Assembly (NCBI GenBank): GCA_964526965.1
Contig: CAZGML010000029.1
Span: 1 to 35,305, forward strand
Length of the DNA stretch: 35,305 nt
Source of the DNA: UBA6265 sp964526965
GTDB lineage: Bacteria > Chloroflexota > Chloroflexia > Thermomicrobiales > UBA6265
Reading direction: 5' to 3'
The position numbers and the translations under genes are program-made. Positions 1 through 7,614 of this stretch are shown here, in pieces. The notes beneath the pieces are model-generated. The model made no database searches. It was not told the origin of the DNA and saw nothing but the letters and a program-made list of their open reading frames with translations. Each line of letters begins with the position of its first letter. Position 1 is the first letter of the stretch.

Positions 1-45
<45 letters not shown>

Positions 46-50
46 AAGAG

Positions 51-79
51 AAGCCCGTAAGCAATATGCTTACGGGCTT
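51..79. terminator. 13-bp hairpin between tRNA-Gln and the convergent EEP gene
   Basis: Perfect arms at 51-63 (AAGCCCGTAAGCA) and 67-79 enclose a three-base loop. The hairpin lies between the plus-strand tRNA and the minus-strand gene that stops at 84, so it can serve as a bidirectional terminator. The T-rich tail is short on both sides. Confidence 0.75.
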
Positions 80-83
80 TGTG

Positions 84-920
84 CTAGTCCGCAAACCCCA
101 GATCGGCCACCACCGGGAAATGATCAGACGCCATGCGTGATGTCTCAGTATCGATGACTTCAGCGGTCAACACGTTGAAGTCTCGCGAGGCGAAGATGTA
201 GTCGATGCGGGCGACTGGCTCGCCGCCTGCGCCAGCGAAGATAGTATCCCCTACTCCCTCACCGGCCAACGCCCAAGCTTCCCTGAGTCCAGCCTTTCCT
301 CCAAAAAGTAAGTCGATCTCACCGGCCTCCGGGGTGGTATTGAAGTCTCCTGACAGAATCACCGGAACGTCCAGCCTGGAAACGTAATTCGAGATAACCC
401 GTATCTGTTCCATCCGCAACAGACTGGCGGCCTCCCGGTTGCTGCCCATGCCAACCTGCAGGTGCGTGTTCAGAACGGCGATCTCCCCCACTCCGGGAAC
501 CTGAAGCCGAGTATCCAGCAGACCGCGCTGTTCCATTTCGTCCCGATTCGGAAGCAAATAATTCTCAGAACTTATGATGGGAAACCGTGTGAACGTGGCC
601 ACACCGAATTCATGTTCGACGTGGGCGTGTATATCGGGCGGATGGATGAGATTCGCACCAAAGCGATAATCCATTTTCAGCAAGGCCGCCAGTTCTTCGG
701 GTTGATCAGCGCCAGCGGAGCGCGCCCAGAATCGATCGAGCTCTTGCACCGAAACGATGTCTGGCTCTTCTGCCTTGATTACGTTTGCGATCCGGGCAAG
801 ATCGAGCGCACAATCCGGTCCGGCAATCTCTCCAGGAGCAGGTGCTGCGGTTACGCAATCATCGTTACCCGCACCATGGTGCGCGTTGTATGTCATCACT
901 CGCAGCGAATCTAGGCTCAC
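84..920 (-). CDS. Endonuclease/exonuclease/phosphatase (EEP) family protein
   Basis: The 278-residue protein has the EEP metal-dependent phosphodiesterase fold. It shows TYNAHHG (10-16) with the metal-region Asn12, QELD with Glu60, NTH (151-153), GDFN (191-194), RIDYIF (238-243) and SDHFPV (265-270) with the catalytic Asp/His pair. These are the expected elements in order, so it should be active. The substrate (nucleic acid, phospholipid or sugar phosphate) cannot be told from sequence. There is no signal peptide. The start is GTG, with GGGAG eight bases upstream. It follows the permease gene by 69 bases on the same strand and may be the last gene of that transcript, although a role in transport is not implied. 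Confidence 0.85.
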   Translation of the reverse strand: MSLDSLRVMTYNAHHGAGNDDCVTAAPAPGEIAGPDCALDLARIANVIKAEEPDIVSVQELDRFWARSAGADQPEELAALLKMDYRFGANLIHPPDIHAHVEHEFGVATFTRFPIISSENYLLPNRDEMEQRGLLDTRLQVPGVGEIAVLNTHLQVGMGSNREAASLLRMEQIRVISNYVSRLDVPVILSGDFNTTPEAGEIDLLFGGKAGLREAWALAGEGVGDTIFAGAGGEPVARIDYIFASRDFNVLTAEVIDTETSRMASDHFPVVADLGFAD

Positions 921-989
921 GAAATCTACTCCCGGTATTGTTTCGGCGTTCTGATACCAGTGTCCCGCAGTACCGGTAGTTCCGCCAGA

Positions 990-1763
990 TCAGGCGCGCT
1001 GACGGTGATCCAGCGTCGTGTTGGCGATAAGGAGCAGCACCAGCGAAAGTGCGATCCCCGGTGCCAGCGCAAGCCACGGTGCGATGAGCAGGTAGGACTG
1101 GGCGCTGCTGAGCATGGAGCCCCAGGTAGCATGTGGCGGTTGAATACCTACACCGAGAAATGAAATCGTCGCCTCTGTCATGATGGAACGGCTGAGTTGA
1201 ATCGTCGCGGCAACCGCGATGATATTGCGTAAATTGGGCAAGATGTGGCTCAGGAGAATCCTCGTACGGCCAGCACCGTAGGACTCCGCTGCCAGCACGA
1301 ACTGCCGTGTCGTGATCTCTCGGGCGGATCCGCGCACAATCCTCGTTACCGGCATCCATCCGGTGAGGCCAATGAGCAAAATCAACTGTGGCACGCCGGG
1401 CTGTACAAGCGTTGAGAAGACGAGTATGACGAATAGCGTCGGCAGGGCGAGGGCCAGATCGGTGGAGCGCATAATAACATCGTCGACTCCCCCACCCCGG
1501 TAACCGGCCAGCGCGCCCAGCAAGCTGCCGATGACAACGGCAATGGCCGCACTCGCGATACCTATGCCCAACGTGAGTTGAGCTCCCGCCAGAATACGGT
1601 GTGCCACGTCGCGACCGTTCTCATCGGTACCGAGCAGGTGATCTGTAGAGGGCGATTGAAGGACTTGGCCAAGATCAATCGCATTTGGGTGCAGGTCTAC
1701 GATCCAGGGTATGACGACCAAAATGCCGATTACTGCCAGGGCAACGATCAGGCGCATCCTCAT
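990..1763 (-). CDS. ABC transporter permease, DppC/NikC type
   Basis: The 257-residue inner-membrane protein is one of two permeases of a peptide/nickel-type (family 5) ABC importer. It begins with a hydrophobic helix (MRMRLIVALAVIGILVV). It then has the typical DppC N-terminal region with LLGTDENGRD and several transmembrane segments. The ATPase-coupling EAA-like loop is seen around SAREITTRQFVLAAESYGAG. Its first codon overlaps the stop of the upstream permease by four bases (ATGA), so the pair is translationally coupled. The length is slightly short for DppC (about 290-300), mainly at the N terminus. The substrate is not known. Nearby urease genes make nickel a reasonable candidate, but peptide transport is equally compatible. 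Confidence 0.88.
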   Translation of the reverse strand: MRMRLIVALAVIGILVVIPWIVDLHPNAIDLGQVLQSPSTDHLLGTDENGRDVAHRILAGAQLTLGIGIASAAIAVVIGSLLGALAGYRGGGVDDVIMRSTDLALALPTLFVILVFSTLVQPGVPQLILLIGLTGWMPVTRIVRGSAREITTRQFVLAAESYGAGRTRILLSHILPNLRNIIAVAATIQLSRSIMTEATISFLGVGIQPPHATWGSMLSSAQSYLLIAPWLALAPGIALSLVLLLIANTTLDHRQRA

Positions 1764-2728
1764 TGCAGTTCCACCCTGGGGTCCACACGTGCATGGATGA
1801 TATCTGTTACCGTGGACGCGAGAACCGTGCTGATGCCCAAAACCATGGTCAGCGCCAGGAGGACAGGATAATCACGACGCCCGACACTCGAGGTCGTCAA
1901 ATCTCCGATTCCGGGCCAGGAGAAGACCGTCTCCACAACGATGCTGCCTTCAACCAGGTGTGGAAGGTAGAGACCAATCTGCATGAGCACTGGAGCCAGC
2001 GCCTGGCGAAATGCGTGAACCGACAGCACCCTTCTCTCCCTGAGGCCCATGCTGCGAGCAGTTCTGATTGAATCGGTTTCCAGGGCTTCGATCATGGCGG
2101 CACGCGTATAGAGCATAAATGTTGCGGCTGCTGGTAACGCGAGCGTGGCCGCGGGCAGTACGATGTGGGCCGGGTTTGGCAGCCAGGATAATCCCGTGCC
2201 GTCCCTACCGGTGCCTGAAGACGGTGTCCATCCGAGTTGCACGGAGAAGAGGAAGATAAGCAATATTCCCAGCCAAAACGCCGGTAGTGTGATGAAGACT
2301 ACTGCCGAGGATTTGGAGATGTTGTCGAACAGCCCGCCCGGGCGATTGGCTGCCGCAATTCCGGCGGGGATGCCGGATCCGATCGCGAGCACAGCGGCCG
2401 ATCCACCCAGGATCAACGTACTGGGTAATCGTTCGAACACGACTCCCAGCGCATCTTGACGGTAGAAATAAGAATTCCCGAAATCGCCGGCGAGCACGTC
2501 ACCAAACCACGTCACAAGTTGTGACACCAGTGATTCGTCCAGCCCCAGTCTTGCTTCCACTGCAGCTATTTGTTCAGCGCTGAGTTGATCCGGACCGAGT
2601 AATGCGTGCGCGGGGCCTCCAGGGGCTGAGTGAACCAGCAGAAAGGTGATAAGAGCCAGCAACACCACCGCGATAGCGAGATGTACGAGTCGCCGGCCCA
2701 GGAACCTCGCCATCACGAAGTCCCCCAT
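1760..2728 (-). CDS. ABC transporter permease, DppB/NikB type
   Basis: The 322-residue integral membrane protein is the first permease of the importer. It shows the N-terminal helix (FLGRRLVHLAIAVVLLALITFLL), the conserved periplasmic stretch with GDFGNSYFYRQ, further transmembrane segments, and an EAA-type loop (RAAMIEALETDSIRTARSMG) that would contact the ATPase. The C-terminal half contains the family element EGSIVVETVFSWPGIG. Length matches the family. It follows the solute-binding gene by 19 bases and overlaps the DppC-type gene by four. No ATPase gene (DppD/DppF or NikD/NikE) occurs in the window, so the ATPase must be encoded elsewhere. Confidence 0.92.
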   Translation of the reverse strand: MGDFVMARFLGRRLVHLAIAVVLLALITFLLVHSAPGGPAHALLGPDQLSAEQIAAVEARLGLDESLVSQLVTWFGDVLAGDFGNSYFYRQDALGVVFERLPSTLILGGSAAVLAIGSGIPAGIAAANRPGGLFDNISKSSAVVFITLPAFWLGILLIFLFSVQLGWTPSSGTGRDGTGLSWLPNPAHIVLPAATLALPAAATFMLYTRAAMIEALETDSIRTARSMGLRERRVLSVHAFRQALAPVLMQIGLYLPHLVEGSIVVETVFSWPGIGDLTTSSVGRRDYPVLLALTMVLGISTVLASTVTDIIHARVDPRVELQ

Positions 2729-2747
2729 TTACAGATGTGATTTTGGG

Positions 2748-4304
2748 CTAGCTTGCCGACCATGTTGGCAGATTCCAGAAGACGTTCACAGGATGAGGCT
2801 CTAGCCCTGTGAACCCTGTGGAGAGAACGTGCAGTTCGTTCTCCGAGTAGAGCCACAGGTGCGGCAGATCCTCAGAGTGGACTCGCTGTAGTTCCTCGTA
2901 GGCGGCCAGCCGTGTTTCATGGTCGGACGTTGACATCCCCTGGTCACAGAGGTCATCTACTACCGGGTTGGAATAGCCGTACCAGTTGTCAGATTTGAAT
3001 ATGGCCGACTGGTCTGGGTCATAAACAGGATTCCAGATACGGGCCAGGGCATCGTACGAGCCGTCATCACGCCGTGAGTTGAACACGCCGGGTTCAACCA
3101 TCTCTATCTGCATATCAACGCCGATATCAGCCAGGTTTTGTTGCGCTACCAGCAGGGCCTGCTGGAGTGTTTGATCGTAGGAATAGATCATCACAGTGAA
3201 GGCAAGTGGCTCGCCGTCCTTCCTACGCACATCGCTATCTCCCAACTCCCAGCCTGCGGCGTCCAGCCGTCCAGCGGCCATTTCTGGATCATAGGAGTGC
3301 ACCGTGACCCCATCTTCGCTGTACGCCCACGATGCGGGCGCGACGTTGGCGTGGATTACGGATCCATGGCCCATCAGGATACTGTTGACGATCCCTTCGC
3401 GGTCGATTCCACTGAGAATGGCCGTGCGTACTTCCAAATCCTGCCAATAGTCACGCTCGTAGTTCGGGGTCAGGCTGAAATAGCGTGGCGTCTCGACCTC
3501 AACGACCTCTACGGCGTCGGAGTTGGCCAGCGCGGAAAGGTCTCGCGGAGCAGCGAGTGCGTACGAAAGCTCGCCACTCATAAGCTGTGTCAGCATCACG
3601 TTTTGATCTGTGATGATTCGGAACTCCACGCGGGAGATTTCAGGAGCTCCGCGATAGTGATCCTCAACGGCGTCCATCACGATGGACTCACCAGGCATAT
3701 AGGTTGTAATCCGGTATGGTCCTGATCCAATCGGGTTCCGATTGAATTCGTCGGTGGCAATATCTTTACCTTCCAGAATATGCCGTGGAACAATTCCCCG
3801 GGCGCCACCCTGCGCGAGGAACTGCGGTGTGACCTGTTCAAGCTCAATCGTTACCGTGTGGTCGTCCTCCGCAGTTGCGCGGAGCACCGTCTCAAGCCCC
3901 TCGTTGGATGAATTTGTTTTCGGATCCTGAATCGCTTCAATCGTGAAAACCACATCGTGCGCTGTAATCGGTGTGCCGTCGTGAAATACCGCGTCATGAT
4001 TCAACGTGAACGTATACGTAAGTTCGTCCTCGCTAATTTCCCAGGAGGTCGCGAGCTTGGGCTCAACAGTTCCATCTGGCATATATTGCGTGAGGCTATC
4101 AAACAGCAGCGTCTGTGGCACGTCTGCAGGAAAGTGATGAGGCAGTTGCACGAGGGCCGAGAGGCTTCCCGGTTCCTCCAGCGAACCGATCACAAACGTC
4201 GGGTTCTCCTGGGTGGCTCCAGTAAACCGGGTCATGGCTGTCATGAGGGACGTTGATGCTGCGGCGAACGACGCGGTTTTTATGAGATTGCGGCGACTTA
4301 ACAC
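2748..4304 (-). CDS. Extracellular solute-binding protein, family 5, Tat-exported
   Basis: The 518-residue protein captures substrate for the neighbouring permeases. The N terminus carries a twin-arginine signal (SRRNLIK, residues 3-9) followed by a small-residue hydrophobic stretch. No lipobox cysteine is visible. The mature part has the family 5 hallmarks: LATSWEISEDELTYTFTL, DAVFHDGTPITAHDVVFT, the segment NPIGSGPYR and a C-terminal YEELQRVHSEDLPHLWLY. Family members bind oligopeptides, nickel chelates or other solutes. Tat export and the position next to the urease operon are compatible with a nickel ligand but do not prove it. The start is GTG with only a weak upstream purine run. An inverted repeat (4331-4349) lies just upstream and may regulate it. 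Confidence 0.9.
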   Translation of the reverse strand: MLSRRNLIKTASFAAASTSLMTAMTRFTGATQENPTFVIGSLEEPGSLSALVQLPHHFPADVPQTLLFDSLTQYMPDGTVEPKLATSWEISEDELTYTFTLNHDAVFHDGTPITAHDVVFTIEAIQDPKTNSSNEGLETVLRATAEDDHTVTIELEQVTPQFLAQGGARGIVPRHILEGKDIATDEFNRNPIGSGPYRITTYMPGESIVMDAVEDHYRGAPEISRVEFRIITDQNVMLTQLMSGELSYALAAPRDLSALANSDAVEVVEVETPRYFSLTPNYERDYWQDLEVRTAILSGIDREGIVNSILMGHGSVIHANVAPASWAYSEDGVTVHSYDPEMAAGRLDAAGWELGDSDVRRKDGEPLAFTVMIYSYDQTLQQALLVAQQNLADIGVDMQIEMVEPGVFNSRRDDGSYDALARIWNPVYDPDQSAIFKSDNWYGYSNPVVDDLCDQGMSTSDHETRLAAYEELQRVHSEDLPHLWLYSENELHVLSTGFTGLEPHPVNVFWNLPTWSAS

Positions 4305-4330
4305 GATGCGCTGGCCTTTCGCTGGTATGT

Positions 4331-4349
4331 GCCAATCGACAGGATTGGC
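4331..4349. promoter_or_regulatory. 7-bp inverted repeat before the solute-binding gene
   Basis: GCCAATC (4331-4337) and GATTGGC (4343-4349) are separated by five bases. The repeat lies 27-45 bases upstream of the GTG of the solute-binding gene, in the 60-base gap after the Fur-family gene. No T-run follows on the minus strand, so an operator is more likely than a terminator. Confidence 0.35.
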
Positions 4350-4364
4350 GACTGTGATGTGGCT

Positions 4365-4805
4365 TTAAGAAATTGCTGCTTCCTGGCACGCCTGGCACGT
4401 GCCAAAAATTGCCTGGTGGTCTATCCGCGCCTCAAAGCCATACCTGTTGCTGAGTTCTGTTATCACTGGCGACATGAGGTCGAACGGGACTTCTCTCTGT
4501 ACACCGCATTGCTGGCAAACCAGGTGGTGATGACGGTGATTACCAAGGTACTCATAGGAGAGATCGCGATCGCCCATATCCGTCACACATATAATTTCGT
4601 GTTCGGTGAGCCAGCCCAGAATGCGATACACCGTCGCGATGTTTATGTCCGGGTCATGAACGGATACTTCGCGCATCACGTCGTCAACAGAAACGTGCCC
4701 GCTGGATTTCTGCATCACCTCAAGCACGAGCCGACGCTGGGGCGTCAGTCGCTGCTGAGCTAATCGCAGCTTCTCGATATCGCGTTGGGCCTGCGTTTGG
4801 TTCAC
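4365..4805 (-). CDS. Fur-family metal-responsive transcriptional regulator
   Basis: The 146-residue protein is a complete Fur-superfamily repressor. The N-terminal winged-helix domain (about 1-85) includes RLTPQRRLVLEVM and the recognition-helix motif NIATVYRIL (55-63). The dimerisation domain has the metal-binding cluster RHHHLVC (91-97). Two CxxC pairs (C97/C100 and C137/C140) form the usual structural zinc site. The subfamily (Fur, Zur, Nur or PerR) cannot be fixed from motifs alone. Position between a urease operon and a family 5 importer makes a nickel-responsive Nur-like role plausible. The start is GTG. AAGGAG lies 12 bases upstream, and a second AGGAG lies only one base away and is too close to work normally. 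Confidence 0.9.
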   Translation of the reverse strand: MNQTQAQRDIEKLRLAQQRLTPQRRLVLEVMQKSSGHVSVDDVMREVSVHDPDINIATVYRILGWLTEHEIICVTDMGDRDLSYEYLGNHRHHHLVCQQCGVQREVPFDLMSPVITELSNRYGFEARIDHQAIFGTCQACQEAAIS

Positions 4806-4831
4806 GCTCCTGAAACTCTCCTTATAGACGA

Positions 4832-4863
4832 AACTCCAGATGCGAATAATCGCATCTGGAGTT
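4832..4863 (-). terminator. 14-bp perfect hairpin after the urease operon and before the Fur-family gene
   Basis: Arms AACTCCAGATGCGA (4832-4845) and its exact complement (4850-4863) enclose a four-base loop. On the minus strand the stem is followed by TTTCGTCT. It lies 43 bases after the ureD stop, so it probably terminates the urease transcript. It also lies only 26 bases before the regulator GTG, so an additional operator or leader role is possible. Confidence 0.65.
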
Positions 4864-4906
4864 CATGGTATCACAGGCTGTGCATATTTTTGCTTGCGGT
4901 TCCTGG

Positions 4907-5782
4907 CTAATATCGGCGGAGATTCAATCTTCCCTGACCAGTGGTAACCGACCGGTCGTATTCGTTGACATCAAGAATCAGCTTGTTCACCTGGTCCGTG
5001 GATTCTGCCAACGCGCGTACCATGACCCACGATACGCCGTGACGCGAGCCAGATGTAACGCCGGCTCGCCCGGGTCGATCATCTCCTATGATCGCCCGCA
5101 GGTTATCGGCATAATCGCCCTGTGTGTGTGGTCCGAGAATGAGCATGCTGCCCATGTGGCTCAGGCCCTCAAGGTAGCCGATTTCGTTGATAGCACTACC
5201 GATTTCGCCAGGCTGGATACGCACATTATCCATGCACACCCGACCCTCACCGTTGGCACTGCGAACATCAATACGCAAGTGCATTCCGGCGTACGTGAAC
5301 TGAACGTCGTCGGGATCCCATCCTGGAGTAACGTCTTCGGCCACGAATACCTGTGCATCCGGGGCCGCCGTGATTTTCATATGCTGGCGAAAATCAGCGT
5401 CGCGATACGCAATCGTTTGATCCGGTATGTACTCGAATCTGCCGCCCTCATTGACCGTGAAGTCGAGCTCCTGGACTGCAGGATGCTTTGGCGTTTTGTA
5501 GATACGCGTAGCCCCCTGCGATGCGAGCAGGAGGTTCGCGTTTGCCCCCACTTCGACAATATGCTCGTATTTCTCGCCGAAGAACGCTCCGCCCGGGTTT
5601 ACGATGATATACGTCAGCTGGCCTGAATCGTCCAGGTACAGCGGCTGCATGAGCCTCATGACGCCAAAGTGCTCGGTTATCACCGGGCGGGTAACGTCGC
5701 CGAACCGCGCTGCCGTCAGTTTGAGGTGACCGGCGAGCTTGCCCTTGCGGGCCGGGCGGTAGCCAAGAGCGGTCTCGGTCAT
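4907..5782 (-). CDS. ureD: Urease accessory protein UreD (UreH)
   Basis: The 291-residue protein is the scaffold that docks UreF and UreG onto apo-urease and channels nickel to the active site. Family features include the N-terminal GYRPARKGKLAGHLKL strand region, MRLMQPLYLDDSGQLTYIIVNPGG, LASQGATRIYKT and a beta-rich core with IPDQTIAYRDADF. The length is typical. The start overlaps the ureG stop by four bases (5779-5782), so synthesis is coupled. It is the last gene of the urease operon and is followed by a strong hairpin. In many bacteria ureD comes first, but a terminal position is also common. Confidence 0.93.
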   Translation of the reverse strand: MTETALGYRPARKGKLAGHLKLTAARFGDVTRPVITEHFGVMRLMQPLYLDDSGQLTYIIVNPGGAFFGEKYEHIVEVGANANLLLASQGATRIYKTPKHPAVQELDFTVNEGGRFEYIPDQTIAYRDADFRQHMKITAAPDAQVFVAEDVTPGWDPDDVQFTYAGMHLRIDVRSANGEGRVCMDNVRIQPGEIGSAINEIGYLEGLSHMGSMLILGPHTQGDYADNLRAIIGDDRPGRAGVTSGSRHGVSWVMVRALAESTDQVNKLILDVNEYDRSVTTGQGRLNLRRY

Positions 5783-6411
5783 ACCGCCTCACCAGCGAGA
5801 TCGGTCATGAGTATGTCCCTGTGGAACCACTCGATCACTTCATCCAGGCCCTCGTCTGTCTTGAGGTTGGTGAAGACGAACGGGTTGTCGCCTCGTACCT
5901 TCAGCGTGTCACTTCGCATCACATCGAGGTTCGCATCCACGTAAGGAGCGAGGTCGGTCTTGTTGATCACCAGCAGGTCGGAACGGATCATGCCATGACC
6001 AGCCTTGCGTGGGATCTTCTCACCCTGTGCAACGTCGATGACGTAGATTGAGAAGTCGACCAGTTCGGGGCTGAATGTGGCCGAGAGGTTATCTCCGCCA
6101 GATTCAATGAAAAGCACCTCAAGATCCGGGTGGCGACTCAGCATTTCCTCAACTGCCGCATCGTTCATGGATGTGTCTTCGCGAACTGCAGTATGTGGGC
6201 ATCCACCAGTTTCGACACCAATGATGCGATCCTCAGGCAGAATTCCAGTCGCTGCCAGGATCTTGGCGTCCTCAATGGTGTAGATATCGTTGGTAATTGC
6301 GGCCATGGAGACATCGCCAGACATGCGTCGGGTGATGCGCTCAATGAGTTGCGTTTTGCCGGCGCCAACTGGGCCACCGACTCCAATTTTAATTACTCCG
6401 TTGTTGCTCAT
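5779..6411 (-). CDS. ureG: Urease accessory GTPase UreG
   Basis: The 210-residue SIMIBI-class GTPase delivers nickel to urease on GTP hydrolysis. The P-loop GGPVGAGKTQ starts at residue 12. The nickel-binding CPH motif is at 71-73, the ESGGDNL switch segment at 103-109 and the guanine-specificity motif NKTD at 150-153. There is no N-terminal His-rich extension, unlike some nickel-storing homologues. It starts ten bases after ureF and overlaps ureD by four bases, so UreF, UreG and UreD should be made together, as expected for proteins that form one complex. Confidence 0.97.
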   Translation of the reverse strand: MSNNGVIKIGVGGPVGAGKTQLIERITRRMSGDVSMAAITNDIYTIEDAKILAATGILPEDRIIGVETGGCPHTAVREDTSMNDAAVEEMLSRHPDLEVLFIESGGDNLSATFSPELVDFSIYVIDVAQGEKIPRKAGHGMIRSDLLVINKTDLAPYVDANLDVMRSDTLKVRGDNPFVFTNLKTDEGLDEVIEWFHRDILMTDLAGEAV

Positions 6412-6421
6412 TTCGTATCTC

Positions 6422-7060
6422 CTAACTCATGAACATGCGGGCTCGCAGGCGTTCGTGCTGTGTTTGGGCAATTTCCAGGCCGGGAGCCACCATGCCGAGA
6501 TCGTCGTAATCGAGCGATTTAACGCGTTCAACGGCCCTACTCGTCCACTCGTGCGATGCTGTGATAACCAATTGGCCATCCGATTGCCCGATCGGAATGC
6601 CGCGAACTGCGTTTTGGGTCAACGTACTGACTGTCCCGGTCAGATGTGCTGTCATTGCGTCATCTTGCGGGATTTCGTAGTGCTTTGTAATTCTCGCGAA
6701 CTCGATCGCCGGATGAGCGTATTCAAGGGTTGATTCCGGTAATCCGAGGGCATCCACACCAATCGATCGAATGCGCTTTGCCATGGCGATGTCAGCCGCT
6801 CTTACCTGAGCCGGAATCGTTGCAGCGATTGCGCGATCGGCAAGATCATTCTCATCTAACCCCTCATACGACATGCGCATGAGTAGCGCATCGGTGAACG
6901 TCAACTGGTTTGCGGTGTACACTTGGAGCCAGGCCATGAACGACTCTGCATCGCGGATCTCTCCCCGAAACAGATACTGTTCGAATCCGAACGAATGACT
7001 GAAACCACCGGTTGGCAGCGCGGAATCACTCAGTTGCAGGAGCAGGGCAAGGTGCTTCAA
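6422..7060 (-). CDS. ureF: Urease accessory protein UreF
   Basis: The 212-residue all-helical protein bridges UreD and UreG and gates GTPase activity during nickel insertion. The diagnostic N-terminal segment reads LLLQLSDSALPTGGFSHSFG, and is followed by the helix with FMAWLQVYTANQ. The length is near the usual value of about 225. Its ATG overlaps the ureE stop by four bases. No key element appears to be missing. Confidence 0.95.
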   Translation of the reverse strand: MKHLALLLQLSDSALPTGGFSHSFGFEQYLFRGEIRDAESFMAWLQVYTANQLTFTDALLMRMSYEGLDENDLADRAIAATIPAQVRAADIAMAKRIRSIGVDALGLPESTLEYAHPAIEFARITKHYEIPQDDAMTAHLTGTVSTLTQNAVRGIPIGQSDGQLVITASHEWTSRAVERVKSLDYDDLGMVAPGLEIAQTQHERLRARMFMS

Positions 7061-7527
7061 TGTGTATGCTCGCTATGGCGGAACGGCATCGGCATGATCC
7101 GATCCTGCCGCTCGTATGGAACCTCGACGGCTTTAAGGTAGCTCTCCACGGTGTGGTCGTACTGCACCACCATTACCTCGGCGTGGTACTCCGAATTCGC
7201 GTCAAAGAACTGCGCCTGAAGATGCCGGTTACCGAGGCTATGCGCGACAACTCCCATTTCCAAAATGGATCGGGGCTGAATTACCAGCACATCGCTCGCC
7301 TCTACGCGTAATACGATGGCGTTGCCGTTTTCCATGAACAGAATGTCACCATCCGTCAAATCTGGAGCCCCCGACGGCAATCGCAGCCCTATCTCACGAT
7401 CATGATCTGTTTTGAGGCGTTGAATGCGCTTCACCAGGTGATCGCTGGGAACGGTTACGGTCTCGAGATGTGTTCCTTCCGGCAAAGGGGTCTCGTGGAT
7501 ATTCCCCTTGAGCTCGGTTACTAGCAT
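7057..7527 (-). CDS. ureE: Urease accessory protein UreE (nickel chaperone)
   Basis: The 156-residue dimeric metallochaperone hands nickel to UreG. It has an N-terminal peptide-binding domain (about 1-75) with DREIGLRLPSG, and a C-terminal metal-binding domain with the family GNRH motif in SLGNRHLQAQF. The C-terminal tail has only three histidines (H151, H154, H156), so it is a chaperone with modest rather than storage-type nickel capacity. It is preceded by an 87-base gap holding a hairpin after ureC, the only sizeable break between cistrons from ureC to ureD. Confidence 0.93.
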   Translation of the reverse strand: MLVTELKGNIHETPLPEGTHLETVTVPSDHLVKRIQRLKTDHDREIGLRLPSGAPDLTDGDILFMENGNAIVLRVEASDVLVIQPRSILEMGVVAHSLGNRHLQAQFFDANSEYHAEVMVVQYDHTVESYLKAVEVPYERQDRIMPMPFRHSEHTH

Positions 7528-7575
7528 GGCGGCTCCTGCTACATGAACGAGTGGTGAATGAGAAGCTTCCAGGAA

Positions 7576-7603
7576 GGGTAAGAGCGATGTCTCGCCCCTA
7601 CCC
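7576..7603 (-). promoter_or_regulatory. Intercistronic hairpin between ureC and ureE
   Basis: The arms at 7576-7587 (GGGTAAGAGCGA on plus) and 7592-7603 pair over 12 bases with two G-U pairs in the minus-strand RNA and a four-base loop. No U-run follows, so it is a weak terminator at best. It could mark an mRNA processing or stability site that gives more structural subunit than accessory protein. Confidence 0.45.
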
Positions 7604-7614
7604 TCTGTTGAGTC

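Noticed and set aside
865..1359. 164-codon minus-strand open frame
   Set aside because: It overlaps the DppC-type permease gene in another frame, and its Arg/His-rich translation is typical of an out-of-frame reading.
4865..5626. 253-codon plus-strand open frame
   Set aside because: It is antisense to ureD and lacks any motif or ribosome site.
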